A stretch of 64,000 nucleotides of DNA from Oceanimonas pelagia (GCF_030849025.1 NZ_CP118224.1:728001-792000); one strand, 5' to 3'. Shown: positions 8,001 through 17,677, numbered from the stretch's first letter. The notes: a model not told the origin generated them from the sequence alone. Numbers and translations are program-made.

Positions 8001-9008
8001 TTACAGGTTGGCAATAATGGCGTCGGTGAATTCGGTGGTGCTGGCGTTGCCGCCCAGATCCCGGGTGACCGTCTTGCCTTCGGCAATGGTTTTGGCTACG
8101 GCAGTGCGGATTTGCGCGGCCTTGTCGGCCAGCCCTAAATGCTCCAGCATCTGAATGGAGGCCAGGATCACCGAGCAGGGGTTGGCGATGTTCTGGCCGG
8201 CAATGTCGGGGGCCGAGCCGTGCACCGCTTCGAAAATGGCCACCTCCTTGCCGATGTTGGCGCCTGGCGCCATGCCCAGGCCGCCCACCAGGCCGGCGCA
8301 CAGATCCGAGAGAATGTCGCCGAACAGGTTGGTGGTCACGATGACGTCGAAGCGCTCCGGATACATCACCAGGTTCATGCAGGCGGCGTCCACGATCATC
8401 TCGGCGGTTTCGATGTCCGGATAGCGCTGTGACACTTCCCGCGCCACTTCCAGGAACAGCCCGGAGGTGGATTTGAGAATGTTGGCCTTGTGCACCACGG
8501 TGACCTTTTTGCGGCCCTCGTTGCGGGCCAGCTCATAGGCAAAGGTGACGATGCGCTCGGCGCCTTCCCGGGTGATGATGCTCATGGCCTCGGCGCTGCT
8601 GTTGTCCTCGGCGCGCTTCTGGCCGGCGCCGGAATACATGCCTTCGGTGTTTTCCCGAATGGTGATGATGTCGATGTTCTCGAAACGGCTTTGGGTGCCT
8701 TCAAACGATACCACCGGGCGCACGTTGGCGTAGAGGTTGAACAGCTTGCGCAGGGAAACGTTGATGGAGGTAAAGCCGCCGCCCACCGGGGTGGTAAGAG
8801 GGCCCTTGAGGGCAATCTTGTTTTTGGCGATAAGGTCGAGGGTGGTTTGGGGAAGAAGTTCGCCGTGGTTTTCCAGGGCCGTCAGGCCGGCGTCGGCGTA
8901 GTCGTAGTGAAAGTCACAACCTGCGTGATCCATAATGCGCAGGGCGGCATCGATAATGCTGGGACCGATGCCATCGCCCGGGATCACGGTAATACTGCGT
9001 TTGCTCAT
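8001..9008 (-). CDS. NAD+-dependent isocitrate dehydrogenase
   Basis: 335-residue member of the isocitrate/isopropylmalate dehydrogenase family, oxidatively decarboxylating isocitrate to 2-oxoglutarate. Visible: N-terminal VIPGDGIGPSI, substrate-binding TSINVSLRK, RENTEGMYSG, the metal-binding signature NLFGDILSDLCAGLVGGLGM, and the cofactor region HGSAPDIAGQNIANP. The Asp-Ile at the cofactor site, where NADP enzymes such as E. coli Icd have Lys-Tyr, argues for NAD+. It is shorter than E. coli Icd (416) and resembles the mitochondrial-type NAD-IDH. Isopropylmalate dehydrogenase is the alternative but lacks the Ser-Leu-type substrate loop seen here. Confidence 0.88.
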   Translation of the reverse strand: MSKRSITVIPGDGIGPSIIDAALRIMDHAGCDFHYDYADAGLTALENHGELLPQTTLDLIAKNKIALKGPLTTPVGGGFTSINVSLRKLFNLYANVRPVVSFEGTQSRFENIDIITIRENTEGMYSGAGQKRAEDNSSAEAMSIITREGAERIVTFAYELARNEGRKKVTVVHKANILKSTSGLFLEVAREVSQRYPDIETAEMIVDAACMNLVMYPERFDVIVTTNLFGDILSDLCAGLVGGLGMAPGANIGKEVAIFEAVHGSAPDIAGQNIANPCSVILASIQMLEHLGLADKAAQIRTAVAKTIAEGKTVTRDLGGNASTTEFTDAIIANL

Positions 9009-9099
9009 GGGCAGCGTCCCGTTATCAGTGTTGGTCTGTAATTCTGTTTAGCCGCGACTTTATAACATTTTGTACCCATTTTGCCTATGACTCTTTGGT

Positions 9100-9867
9100 C
9101 TAATGGTGATATCGAAGCTGCTGCAAATTCAGCCCCAGTTCAATATCATCCACCAGTTTGACCAGTTGGCGTGCCAGCAGTGCGTCATTTTGGTGCATTT
9201 GCACGGTTTTTTGTTCTTTGCTGTCGGCAGGGGCGGTCAGCAGAGCCTCAAGGTTGCCGAATTGTTGCAGCAGGGCTTGCGCCCGTTTGGGACCAATGCC
9301 GGGCACGCCCCGAATATTGCTGCCGGAGACGCCGGTGAGCGCCCAGTAATCCACCAGCTGACCGGGCTCAAGGCCGAACTTCTGGCGCACATGGGCCTCG
9401 TCCAGCCAGCGCTGGCCAAAATGATCCCACAGCCGGACATGGGGCTCGAGCAGCTGGCAAAAGCCCTTGTCGGTGGAGACGATGGTGCTGTGGCCGCCGT
9501 GGCGGGCGAGCCGGCGCGCCAGGGTCGCCACCAGATCGTCCGCTTCCTCGCTGTCCGACAGCAGGGCGTCTATGCCCTGCTGCCACAGCGCCCGCTGCAG
9601 CTCCCCCAGATAGCCGGCCAGCTCCGCCGGCATGGGCTGGCGGTTGGCCTTGTATTCCGGGCTGAGGCGATGGCGAAAGCCCGCCGGCGCGCCGTCGAAC
9701 ACCGCCACCACGTGGCTGGGGGCAAAGCGTTTGAGCAACTTGCCGGCGGCCTGCACCAGGGCGGCCCGAGTGGCCGCCAGCCGGGCCTCGGGCTGCTCAT
9801 GCCGGCCCTGTTGCACCGCATGCAGCCGGCGCACCAGGTTCATGGCATCGAGGATCAGCAGTTGCAT
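9100..9867 (-). CDS. xni: Xni, flap endonuclease-like 5' nuclease (ExoIX)
   Basis: 255 residues, homologous to the 5'-nuclease domain of DNA polymerase I. Visible: N-terminal LLILDAMNLVRR (metal-site Asp), VAVFDGAPAGFRHRLSPEYKANR, the acidic SDSEEADDLVATLARR and the helix-hairpin-helix GVSGSNIRGVPGIGPKRAQALLQQFG. E. coli ExoIX/Xni is 251 residues and lacks some metal ligands of FEN family members. It is five bases downstream of ppnN and probably co-transcribed; E. coli has ppnN and xni in the same neighbourhood. Confidence 0.92.
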   Translation of the reverse strand: MQLLILDAMNLVRRLHAVQQGRHEQPEARLAATRAALVQAAGKLLKRFAPSHVVAVFDGAPAGFRHRLSPEYKANRQPMPAELAGYLGELQRALWQQGIDALLSDSEEADDLVATLARRLARHGGHSTIVSTDKGFCQLLEPHVRLWDHFGQRWLDEAHVRQKFGLEPGQLVDYWALTGVSGSNIRGVPGIGPKRAQALLQQFGNLEALLTAPADSKEQKTVQMHQNDALLARQLVKLVDDIELGLNLQQLRYHH

Positions 9868-9872
9868 GGGGC

Positions 9873-11228
9873 TCAGCGATCGATGCGGTAGCAGGGCACA
9901 TAGGTGGAGCCGGGCAGCTTCATGCGCTGCTGCTCCACAAACTGCCGCAGCAGCTTGTCCATCATCTTCATCAGTTTGGGATCACCGTTGATCAGGAAGG
10001 GGCCCTTTTTCTCGATGGCGCGCAGGCCGCTTTCCTTGACGTTGCCCGCCACGATGCCGGAAAAGGCCCGGCGCAGGTTGGCGGCCAGTTGCTGGGGCGC
10101 CTGATCCCAGTGCAGGTTAAGGTTGGCCATGTTGTCGTGGTCGGGCACAAAGGGCAGCTGGAACTCGGGCTCGATCTTGAGCGACCAGTTGAAGGAGTAG
10201 GCGTCGCCCACGGATTTGCGGTAGTCGCGCACCAGCGGCATGGTGGTTTTCAGGCGCCGGGCCACTTCCGCCGGATCGTCGATGATGATCTCGTAAAGGG
10301 CCTGGGCGTCCGGTCCCAGGGTGCTGCCGATAAACTCGTCGACGCTGCGAAAATAGCTGGCGCTTTCCTTGGGACCGGTGAGGATGATGGGCAGCGGCTG
10401 ATTGCGGTTTTCCGGGTGCATCATGATGCCCAGAATGTAGAGGATCTCTTCCGCCGTGCCCACGCCGCCGGGAAACACGATAATGCCGTGGCCCAGGCGT
10501 ACAAAGGCCTCCAGACGCTTTTCAATGTCGGGCAGGATCACCAGCTCGTTGACGATGGGGTTGGGCGGCTCGGCGGCGATGATGGATGGCTCGGTCAGGC
10601 CCACATAGCGGCTGCCGGTCACCCGCTGCTTGGCGTGGCCCACGGCCGCACCCTTCATCGGGCCTTCCATGGCGCCGGGACCACAACCGGTGCAGATATT
10701 GAGCTCGCGCAGGCCCAGCTCGTTGCCCACTTCCCGGGTGTACTGGTATTCCGCCGGGCTGATGGAGTGGCCGCCCCAGCACACGATAAGGTTGGGATCG
10801 GCGCCCGGATTGATGGCCCGGGCATGGCGCAGAATGGAAAACACCAGGTCGGTGATGTGGGACGACGCCGTCAGGTTGAGCTGGGGATTGGCCTGCAGGT
10901 GGCTGTTGACGTAAATGATGTCGCGCAGCACCGAGAACAGGTGGTCCTGAATGCTGCGAATGATTTCGCCGTCCACAAAGGCGTGCTCGGGCGGGTTGAA
11001 CAGCTCCAGCTTGATGCCCCGCTCCCGGCGAATGACGTTGATGTCGAAATTGCGGTAGCGCTCGAGTATTTCCTTGGAGCTGTCGGTCTTGCTGCCGGAA
11101 TTGAGCACCGCCAGCGCGCAGTTGCGGAACAGCTGATACAGGCTGCCGGAAGCCGACTGCTTGAGGCGATCCACCTCGATTTGGGACAGCAGGTTCATGC
11201 TGCCAACCGGATTGATATGGGTGATCAT
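9873..11228 (-). CDS. ppnN: PpnN, nucleotide 5'-monophosphate nucleosidase
   Basis: 451 residues, matching E. coli PpnN/YgdH (454). It hydrolyses purine and pyrimidine monophosphates to base plus ribose 5-phosphate, and in E. coli is stimulated by (p)ppGpp. The central lysine-decarboxylase/LOG-like Rossmann domain carries the signature PGGVGTAEE (about residues 265-273), flanked by the N-terminal DUF4478-like and C-terminal DUF3412-like regions that bind alarmone. ATG 11228 begins [11 protein letters not shown], the expected start. Immediately upstream is a diguanylate cyclase gene on the same strand. Confidence 0.95.
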   Translation of the reverse strand: MITHINPVGSMNLLSQIEVDRLKQSASGSLYQLFRNCALAVLNSGSKTDSSKEILERYRNFDINVIRRERGIKLELFNPPEHAFVDGEIIRSIQDHLFSVLRDIIYVNSHLQANPQLNLTASSHITDLVFSILRHARAINPGADPNLIVCWGGHSISPAEYQYTREVGNELGLRELNICTGCGPGAMEGPMKGAAVGHAKQRVTGSRYVGLTEPSIIAAEPPNPIVNELVILPDIEKRLEAFVRLGHGIIVFPGGVGTAEEILYILGIMMHPENRNQPLPIILTGPKESASYFRSVDEFIGSTLGPDAQALYEIIIDDPAEVARRLKTTMPLVRDYRKSVGDAYSFNWSLKIEPEFQLPFVPDHDNMANLNLHWDQAPQQLAANLRRAFSGIVAGNVKESGLRAIEKKGPFLINGDPKLMKMMDKLLRQFVEQQRMKLPGSTYVPCYRIDR

Positions 11229-11259
11229 GTTTTATCCCTAGATAGTAATAAGGCAGGGC

Positions 11260-12753
11260 TCAGAGAATCACGAGCTGATTGCGTCCTGCATTTTTTGCCC
11301 GGTACAGGGCCTGATCGGCGCGCTCCAGGGCGGAGGTAATGGTGTCCCCGTGCCTGAGCAGGGTGGCCCCCATGGAGACGGTGATGGTAACGCGCTCCTG
11401 TTTGAAACGAAACGGAATGGCTGCAATTTTTCGGCACAATTGTTCCAGTGGCCGGTGCAGCAACTGGGGATCCACATTCAGCATCAGCACCACAAACTCC
11501 TCGCCGCCGAAGCGGGCCACAAAGTCGCTTGCCTTCACACTCTGGCGCAGGGTGCGGGCGATCAGCCGCAGGGCCTTGTCGCCGGCCAGGTGGCCGAACT
11601 TGTCGTTGATCTGCTTGAAATGATCGATGTCGAGCAGGGTTATGCACAAGGGCTGTGGCGACTTCTGCCAGCGCTGAAATTCGGTCTTCAGGCGCTCGTT
11701 CAGGGCGGTGCGGTTGTACACCTGGGTGAGGCTGTCGATCAGCAGCTTTTCATTCTGGCTGGTCAGCCGCCGGCGGTAATCGCTGGCCTGTTGTTTCAGC
11801 TCGCAGACTCGGGTTTCCAGGGTTTGCAGGCGTGTCAGCAGCGCCGCTTCCCGTTGTTGCAGCTGCTCGTGGCGGCTCAGGATCCTTTGAATGCCGTTCA
11901 TGCGCAGTTCAATCTCCCGGGTCAGCCGGGTTTGCTCATGGCCGGCCAGGTGGGCGCCGATGGCGTTCAGCTCGCCGGCCAGATCGGCATCGTGAACCTG
12001 GCGGTCGCAGACCAGGGCCCGGCCTTCGTTGACCGAGCAGGAAAACTGATCCTGCATGCCTTCCAGCCCCTCGTTGAGGCGGGCGAGAAAACGGGTGGAA
12101 TGCTGACGTTCGGTACGGCTTCCCTGAATGACCAGCTCAATCAGGCGCAGGCACAGCGGCGGCAGGGTTTCGGGGTCATTGTGCTGCAGCAGTTGCTGCT
12201 GGATCTCGCCGATTTCCCGGCCCACCTCGCCGCCGTAGTCGAGCTCGTCGATCAGTTGCAGCAGGCGCTGGCACAGCTCGCGCTGATCCTGCTCCTGCTG
12301 GGTGGAGCACAGGCCGATGGCCTGCTGGTAGCATTCCAGCAGCGGCCACAGGTAATAAAAAAAATTGCCCGGGGTTTCCAGGTCGTGCACCAGGGCGGGC
12401 AACTGGGGCGGGGCATAGGGCGATGCCTGCAGCTCCCGGGCCGCCTGCAGCAGCTGCTCGCCACCCTGCTGCTGCTGGTGGGCGGCCTGATGGTGAAAAC
12501 GACGCAGCCGGCTCAGTTGCCGGTGCAGGCTATCGGCCAGTCCCGGCTCGGCCGGCTCGCCGGCGGGCGCATCGGGTGAGGGCTGACTGCCGAACAGCTT
12601 TTGCCATTGCACCAGCAGGCCCCGGCCGTCGGCCTGCTCCGGCAGGGCCGGGTCCCTGGCAGCCTGATCGGGCAGGCCGTTCAGCAGGGTCTGCAATTCG
12701 GTGATGACGGCCACCAGATCCTGCAACATCATGGGATCACTGTTTTTGTTCAT
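11260..12753 (-). CDS. Diguanylate cyclase with N-terminal helical region
   Basis: 497-residue cytoplasmic protein. The first 270 residues are helical, Gln-rich and unlike a known sensor domain; a coiled-coil (about 275-330) joins it to a C-terminal GGDEF domain (about 335-497). The active site is intact: FGGEEF at about 415, with IDHFKQINDKFGHLAGD upstream. The inhibitory I-site is degenerate (KASD in place of RxxD), so product inhibition may be weak. Expected product is cyclic di-GMP. It lies 31 bases upstream of ppnN and 39 bases downstream of the TPR/degenerate-GGDEF gene, suggesting one transcription unit. Confidence 0.9.
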   Translation of the reverse strand: MNKNSDPMMLQDLVAVITELQTLLNGLPDQAARDPALPEQADGRGLLVQWQKLFGSQPSPDAPAGEPAEPGLADSLHRQLSRLRRFHHQAAHQQQQGGEQLLQAARELQASPYAPPQLPALVHDLETPGNFFYYLWPLLECYQQAIGLCSTQQEQDQRELCQRLLQLIDELDYGGEVGREIGEIQQQLLQHNDPETLPPLCLRLIELVIQGSRTERQHSTRFLARLNEGLEGMQDQFSCSVNEGRALVCDRQVHDADLAGELNAIGAHLAGHEQTRLTREIELRMNGIQRILSRHEQLQQREAALLTRLQTLETRVCELKQQASDYRRRLTSQNEKLLIDSLTQVYNRTALNERLKTEFQRWQKSPQPLCITLLDIDHFKQINDKFGHLAGDKALRLIARTLRQSVKASDFVARFGGEEFVVLMLNVDPQLLHRPLEQLCRKIAAIPFRFKQERVTITVSMGATLLRHGDTITSALERADQALYRAKNAGRNQLVIL

Positions 12754-12792
12754 TATTCACCATTGCCCTGGGCGGCAGTGTTATTGTTAACA

Positions 12793-15033
12793 TTATGGTA
12801 ACGCCGGCAGCAGGGCTTGCCAGTCAATTTGTTGTTTTTTGTGGGAGCTGTTCACTTTGACCAGCCCCTTCATAATACCCTGAACGCAGCAGGTGCGAAT
12901 ATCTCCGGTGAAAAACGCCGCCTGCTGGCAGTCCACCGCCAGTAACTCCACCCAGGCCGACTCACAGGTTTTTTCCGCCAGCTGGTGCGCCGCCGCCATG
13001 GCCAGGTAAAGAATGTCGCCGAGTTTCATGTCATCCAGCGCATGGGGCGACTTGGGCAGGAAGGGATGGCCGATAATGCCGGTGATCAGGCGCCTGTCCA
13101 GTTCAAACTGGCAGGGAAACTCGGCAAACATGCGCTCCAGCGCCTCCAGGGTCTGCTGCAGTTCGGCCACTTCCTTTTGCGGAATGGCGTAAATGAACTG
13201 GCCGTCGCGCAGATCGTAGAGCCGCGCCCTGGGATGAATACGTCCGCGCAGGTAGTCGCCGAGCTGGCGCTGAATGTTGGTGGCATGGCCCAGCCCGACC
13301 CGCTCGCGCAGGTTGGTCATAAAGGGCACCTGCAGCAGCAGGTAATAGATTTTGTCGTCAAAGGGGCGGGGTTGCTCTTCACTCAGGTACCATTGCTCCG
13401 AGCGCTGCTGCTGTTTGGCCATTTCCTGCGGCAGACGCTGCATCAGCTGACGCCAGTTGGGCAGGCCGGTAATGGGCTCGATCAGCAGCGCCTGCTGCAG
13501 CTCCTGGTTGTGGCGCAGCAGCCGGCGGCTGCGCACATGATTGCGCAGCAGGCCGTACAGCAGCAACGGCGACAGCAGGCTCAGGGCGGCGGCGAGCAGG
13601 GCAAACTGCTCCCGCTCTGCCAGCAGTTGCTCACTGCGTCGGCCCAGCTCGCTCAGCTCCCGTTCCTGCTGCAACTGCAGTTCGTTGTCCTGCACCAGGC
13701 TCTGGGTGAGCAGACGGTTGACTGTGGTGGCGCGCTTGAAATAGGCGTGCAGCGCCTTCTGGTGTTTCAGCGCATCCCCCATGTTGCCGCTTTGTTCAAA
13801 CAGCTCGGCCAGCAGCCGGTGGCTTTCAATCAGCCGCAGCACGTCGTCCAGCTGCTCCGCCAGGGCCCGTGCCCGTTCCAGCCGCAGCAGGGCCAGACCG
13901 TATTCGCCCTGGGCCAGATGTACCTTGCCCAGTTGCACCAGGGCATCTATCTGGCGGGAGCCGTCCTGATTGCGTTCAAAGCCGGAGCGGGCCATGCCGA
14001 GGTAATGCAGGCCTTCCGCAAAACTGCCGAGCTGGGCATAGGACTGGCCGATTTCCAGGTAAAGCTGATACATGATGTCGGCATCGCCCTGAATGCGCAC
14101 CAGATCCAGGGCGTTGAAAAAATAAACCAGCGCCAGGTTGGCATCGTTGCCGGTGCGGGTAACCCGGCCGAGGTTGATCAGTGAACTGATCAGCAGCGGA
14201 TTGTTGCCCAGTTGCTCGAACTCGGTGGTGGACTGGTTGGCATACTGCAGCGCCTTGTCGTTCTGCCCCAGGGCGGCATAGATGGCGGCGGCCTTCTTGG
14301 CGGCCAGGGCCTTGACGTAAAACTGGCGGCGATCGCCGAGGGAGTCGAGGGTTTCCAGAAAGTGGGACAGGGCCAGCTCGTCCTGCTGCAGTTGCAGATA
14401 ATATTCGCCCAGCAAAAAGTTGGCCCAGGCCTGGCGCGGGGTATCGTCCTGCTGCAGGGCCTGCAACCGCGCCTGCTCAAAGGCCTGGCGGGCCTCGTCA
14501 AAGCGGTGCTGATGCAGCAGCACCGCGGCCTGCAACAGCTGAATGTCCCCCTTCAGATCCGAGTCGGGGGGCAGCGTCAGGCCGGCCGCCTCATCGAGCT
14601 GGGCCTGGGCCAGTGCCGGCTGCTGGCGGGCCAGGGCCAGTTTGGCCTTGATCAGCAGGCCGATGGCCAGGGCGTGATGCTGGCGGTGCTGGCGGGCCAG
14701 GGCTATGGCCCGGTTGATGCTGACGTCCGCCGGCAGCAGCAGGCCGTCGTTGGCCTGGCACAGGGCCTGCAACTGCCAGGCGGTAAAGGTCTGGCCTCGA
14801 GTGCGAAAACGCTTGGCCTGCTGCAGCTGGTCCGGCTCCTGGCGGGAGTTGAACATGGAGGCGGGTCTGGCTTCCTTGCGCTGCAGAAAATAGTGGGTCA
14901 GGGCCACGCATTCGTCGGGCCGGCTCAGCATAAGCTGGCGGGCCCGCTGCAGTTCGGCGGGCTCCGGTGAGTAGGTTGACAGCGGCGGCGCCCCTGCCAG
15001 ATGCGACACCAGAACGGCGACAGACAGAATCAC
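12793..15033 (-). CDS. TPR sensor protein with degenerate GGDEF domain
   Basis: 746 residues. A hydrophobic N-terminus (about 1-17) looks like a signal peptide or anchor. A long alpha-helical TPR array (about 80-430, with repeats such as AQLGSFAEGLHYLGMARSGF) is probably periplasmic. A coiled-coil, one membrane segment (about 470-495) and a cytoplasmic GGDEF-like domain (about 515-690) follow. The catalytic motif is lost: the expected GGDEF hairpin reads DLRDGQFIYAI (about 605-615), so cyclase activity is unlikely. It may be a receptor or a regulatory partner for the adjacent active cyclase. The gene lies between queF and that cyclase on the same strand. Confidence 0.82.
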   Translation of the reverse strand: MILSVAVLVSHLAGAPPLSTYSPEPAELQRARQLMLSRPDECVALTHYFLQRKEARPASMFNSRQEPDQLQQAKRFRTRGQTFTAWQLQALCQANDGLLLPADVSINRAIALARQHRQHHALAIGLLIKAKLALARQQPALAQAQLDEAAGLTLPPDSDLKGDIQLLQAAVLLHQHRFDEARQAFEQARLQALQQDDTPRQAWANFLLGEYYLQLQQDELALSHFLETLDSLGDRRQFYVKALAAKKAAAIYAALGQNDKALQYANQSTTEFEQLGNNPLLISSLINLGRVTRTGNDANLALVYFFNALDLVRIQGDADIMYQLYLEIGQSYAQLGSFAEGLHYLGMARSGFERNQDGSRQIDALVQLGKVHLAQGEYGLALLRLERARALAEQLDDVLRLIESHRLLAELFEQSGNMGDALKHQKALHAYFKRATTVNRLLTQSLVQDNELQLQQERELSELGRRSEQLLAEREQFALLAAALSLLSPLLLYGLLRNHVRSRRLLRHNQELQQALLIEPITGLPNWRQLMQRLPQEMAKQQQRSEQWYLSEEQPRPFDDKIYYLLLQVPFMTNLRERVGLGHATNIQRQLGDYLRGRIHPRARLYDLRDGQFIYAIPQKEVAELQQTLEALERMFAEFPCQFELDRRLITGIIGHPFLPKSPHALDDMKLGDILYLAMAAAHQLAEKTCESAWVELLAVDCQQAAFFTGDIRTCCVQGIMKGLVKVNSSHKKQQIDWQALLPALP

Positions 15034-15077
15034 AATAATCGATACCGAAAAAACCGGGCCAGTGGCGCAGTTTACGA

Positions 15078-15109
15078 AGCCCGCCGGTCTGCGTCCAGCC
15101 CGGCGGGCT
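15078..15109 (-). other. Hairpin between queF and the TPR gene
   Basis: Perfect 10-bp arms AGCCCGCCGG / CCGGCGGGCT around a 12-base loop, in the 84-base gap after the queF stop. No T tract follows on the minus strand, so it may be an attenuator, an RNA-stability hairpin or a weak terminator. Confidence 0.5.
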
Positions 15110-15117
15110 CATGTGAG

Positions 15118-15969
15118 TTACTGGCGTAGCAGGCGCACATTGGCCGCCTTACCGGCCACATTGCTGCGGTAGGGGTTGATGTCGAGGCCGCCGCGGCGGG
15201 TGTAGCGGGCATATACGGTCAGCTCTGCGGGCCGGCAGTGCTGCATCAGATCCATAAAGATGCGCTCCACGCACTGCTCGTGGAACTCGTTGTGCTGGCG
15301 AAAGCTCACCAGATAGCGCAGCAGCGCATCCTGGCGGATGCGCGGGCCCTGGTAGCGGATCATGATGCTGCCCCAGTCGGGCTGGCCGGTGACCAGGCAG
15401 TTGGACTTGAGCAGATGGGAGTGCAGGGTTTCATTGACGATGTCCGCCTCGGTGGCGTGGGCCAGCAGGGTGGCATCGGGCTGGTAGCGGTCGATGTCGA
15501 TGTCCAGCTGATCGATGCAGTGGCCGGGCAGGCGGCCGAACTGGGCGGGGGCGTACTGCAGTTCGTAGAGCTTGACCGTGACCGCCCCCTGAGCGCAGGC
15601 AGACAGATCCCGGGCCAGGGTTTCCTCCACCGCCGCCAGGCTTTCAAACCGGCTCTGGTTGAAGCTGTTCAGATACAGCTTGAAGGACTTGGACTCGATC
15701 AGGTTGAGGCTGGTGGCGGGCACCCGCACCTCGCCCATGGCCACCACGGGCTTGCCTTTGGCATTGAGCCAGGACAGCTCGTAGAGGTTCCACAGATCTT
15801 CACCGGAAAAGGGCAGAGCATCGGCCTTGAGTGCCAGATCGTCCCGGTTCAGACTGCGGGGCACCGGTTGCAGCTGGCCGGGATCATACTCGCTGACGTA
15901 GCTGCTTTGTTTGCCCAGTGGCAGCTCGGCAAGGGAATGGCTCTGTTGGTATTTCTGCTCTGGTGTCAT
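15118..15969 (-). CDS. queF: QueF, NADPH-dependent preQ0 reductase
   Basis: 283 residues, the long bimodular QueF type (E. coli 282). It reduces the nitrile of 7-cyano-7-deazaguanine to the aminomethyl group of preQ1 in queuosine biosynthesis. The catalytic Cys is in [12 protein letters not shown] together with the conserved Asp, and the N-terminal module contains [10 protein letters not shown]...[14 protein letters not shown]. It is divergent from syd across 113 bases, as in E. coli. I see no obvious preQ1 riboswitch fold in that gap. Confidence 0.96.
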   Translation of the reverse strand: MTPEQKYQQSHSLAELPLGKQSSYVSEYDPGQLQPVPRSLNRDDLALKADALPFSGEDLWNLYELSWLNAKGKPVVAMGEVRVPATSLNLIESKSFKLYLNSFNQSRFESLAAVEETLARDLSACAQGAVTVKLYELQYAPAQFGRLPGHCIDQLDIDIDRYQPDATLLAHATEADIVNETLHSHLLKSNCLVTGQPDWGSIMIRYQGPRIRQDALLRYLVSFRQHNEFHEQCVERIFMDLMQHCRPAELTVYARYTRRGGLDINPYRSNVAGKAANVRLLRQ

Positions 15970-16082
15970 TTGAAATTCCGGTTGCTAGAATGGCGCGTGT
16001 GCGGGCCGCCATGGCCCGACGGTTATCCCTGGGTGTGCGAGTCATCTGTGCACATTGTTATCGTTTATTGTGAGACTTTGCC

Positions 16083-16619
16083 ATGCAGAATCAAGAGGTC
16101 GCGGCCCTGTCCGGCCTGTTTGACCGTTACCGGCGGCTCTACGGCCAGCCGCTGGCCGAGCAGGACCCCGGGCAGCCTTCGCCCGCCGAGCTGCCACCGG
16201 CCCATCAGGGCCGGGTGGGCTGGCGGCCCTTTCTGCGCGCCGAGCCGGGCAGCTTTGACAACCTGGCCCGGGCCCTGGCCATGCCGGTGCACCCGTCGCT
16301 GACGGCGCTGTTCGGTCATTATTACGCCGGCAATTTACCCCTGTGTTACAAGGGGCTGTTTGTGACCCTGCTGCAACCCTGGAATTCGGCCGATTTCGAG
16401 CGGTTGCAGCAAAATCAGATTGGCCATCAGCTGATGCAGCGCAAGCTGGGTTTGCCGGCCACCTGGTTTATTGCCACCTGCCGGGATGAGCACCGGCTGG
16501 TGACCCTGGACAACGCCAGCGGCGCCGTGCTGCTGGAGCGGCTCGGCCAGGGCGCCATCGGCACCCTGGCGCCGGATCTGGCCGGTTTTTTGCGCCGGGC
16601 CGAGCCGGTCAGCTCTTGA
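16083..16619 (+). CDS. syd: Syd, SecY-interacting protein
   Basis: 178-residue cytoplasmic-face protein that binds SecY and has been linked to quality control of the translocon. E. coli Syd is 181 residues. Recognisable segments include GRVGWRPFLRAEPGSFDNLARAL near residues 42-64 and TWFIATCRDEHRLVTLDNASGAV in the C-terminal half. Context (divergent queF) matches E. coli. The stop lies inside the convergent DUF2310 gene, an 11-base overlap. Confidence 0.93.
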   Translation: MQNQEVAALSGLFDRYRRLYGQPLAEQDPGQPSPAELPPAHQGRVGWRPFLRAEPGSFDNLARALAMPVHPSLTALFGHYYAGNLPLCYKGLFVTLLQPWNSADFERLQQNQIGHQLMQRKLGLPATWFIATCRDEHRLVTLDNASGAVLLERLGQGAIGTLAPDLAGFLRRAEPVSS

Positions 16620-17382
16620 AGTCCCAGGACAGGTTGGACACCAGCCGGCAGGGCTCGCAGAAAAAGTCGAAAATATCGTGCAGCGGCGCGTCCAGCTTCC
16701 ACTCGCCGCCGCAGCCGGGACAGGGGCGGGCCTGCTCGCTGGCCAGGCTGTCGCCGCCCACCCGGTACAGGTAGTAGAAGGTGGGGATTTTGGTCAGAAA
16801 CTCGATGCGCTTGGCCAGATCCCGGCCCCGGCGGCTGAGCAGGCTGGTGGTGGCAGAAATTTCCTCGACCGCCGCATGCTCCAGAATGGAGCCGTTCATC
16901 TGCAGTTGATCACAGGCTTCCCAGTCTTCCTGCCATTTCAGCACCTGTTTGAAGTCGCCGTTGGCCACCGCCGGAATGCGGTACAGCGGAATGGGCGCGA
17001 AATGCTCACCGCAGCGCAGCGGTGAGCAGGTGTGCAGGTAGCTGGTGTAGAGCACCTGCCACTCCGGGCGGTGGGCCTCGTCGGTGGTGTCGGAGTTGAG
17101 ATCCGGACCGCGCGGGTTCACCTTGGGGCTGGTGAGCCCGGCCCGGTGCAACCGTTCCACCGCCAGCTCCACCTGACGGCTGTAGTGGCGCGGATGCAGG
17201 CTGTCGGCTTCCGGGCACACCACCCGGCTGGTAAGCCAGCCCTGGTGAATGACGGTGGGAAATTCCCGGCCAATGATCTGGCCGTTATAGCGCAGGGCGT
17301 CGAGCAGCTGGCGAATGGCCGATTCGGCCTCGGCCAGGGCGGTGTCCTGATAACAGTCAAACTGCAGTTCACAAACCCACAT
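16609..17382 (-). CDS. DUF2310 Zn-ribbon protein
   Basis: 257 residues. The C-terminal part has a four-cysteine zinc ribbon: CPGCG (about residues 222-226) and CEPC (about 244-247). The N-terminal two-thirds are the DUF2310 domain, with conserved-looking EFPTVIHQGWLTSRVVCPE and CSPLRCGEHFAPIPLYRIP. Function unknown; homologues sit beside syd in vibrios and Shewanella. It begins one base into the stop of the upstream 93-residue gene, so these two are likely co-translated. Its 3' end overlaps syd by 11 bases. Confidence 0.82.
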   Translation of the reverse strand: MWVCELQFDCYQDTALAEAESAIRQLLDALRYNGQIIGREFPTVIHQGWLTSRVVCPEADSLHPRHYSRQVELAVERLHRAGLTSPKVNPRGPDLNSDTTDEAHRPEWQVLYTSYLHTCSPLRCGEHFAPIPLYRIPAVANGDFKQVLKWQEDWEACDQLQMNGSILEHAAVEEISATTSLLSRRGRDLAKRIEFLTKIPTFYYLYRVGGDSLASEQARPCPGCGGEWKLDAPLHDIFDFFCEPCRLVSNLSWDFKS

Positions 17383-17663
17383 CAGGCGCCGGGCTCCTCA
17401 AGGCGGGCCAGCCGGGCTTCCAGCTGGCGCACTTTTTCTTCCAGCGCCGCCAGGCGGTCGTCCGGGGGTTGCGCTTCCCCGGACTGTGCGGATGCCGCCG
17501 GCGTGGCGGGCAGGGAAGCCGGATCCTGGCGGTGGCGGTTAACCAGGCTTATCAGCTCGGCCATGTTTACCGGGCCCGACAGCCGGGCCCGTACCGTGGC
17601 GGTGGTAATGGCCTTGCCCTCATCGGCAAGGCGGTGAATGATCTCGATGATCTCTCGGGACAT
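17382..17663 (-). CDS. Small protein with C-terminal coiled coil
   Basis: 93 residues. The N-terminal half (REIIEIIHRLADEGKAITTATVRARLSG) looks like a small winged-helix or KfrA-like helical DNA-binding region. A Pro/Ala-rich linker follows, then a heptad coiled coil (LAALEEKVRQLEARLARLEEP, about 70-91). Not assigned to a named family. It lies 14 bases downstream of the DUF2789 gene and overlaps the DUF2310 start by one base, so it belongs to that operon. A DNA-binding or adaptor role is only a guess. Confidence 0.72.
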   Translation of the reverse strand: MSREIIEIIHRLADEGKAITTATVRARLSGPVNMAELISLVNRHRQDPASLPATPAASAQSGEAQPPDDRLAALEEKVRQLEARLARLEEPGA

Positions 17664-17677
17664 GGGGTCTCCGTGGG

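Noticed and set aside
15970-16082. preQ1 riboswitch upstream of queF
   Set aside because: No C-rich stem plus A-rich tail pseudoknot pattern seen on the minus strand, and gammaproteobacterial queF rarely has one.
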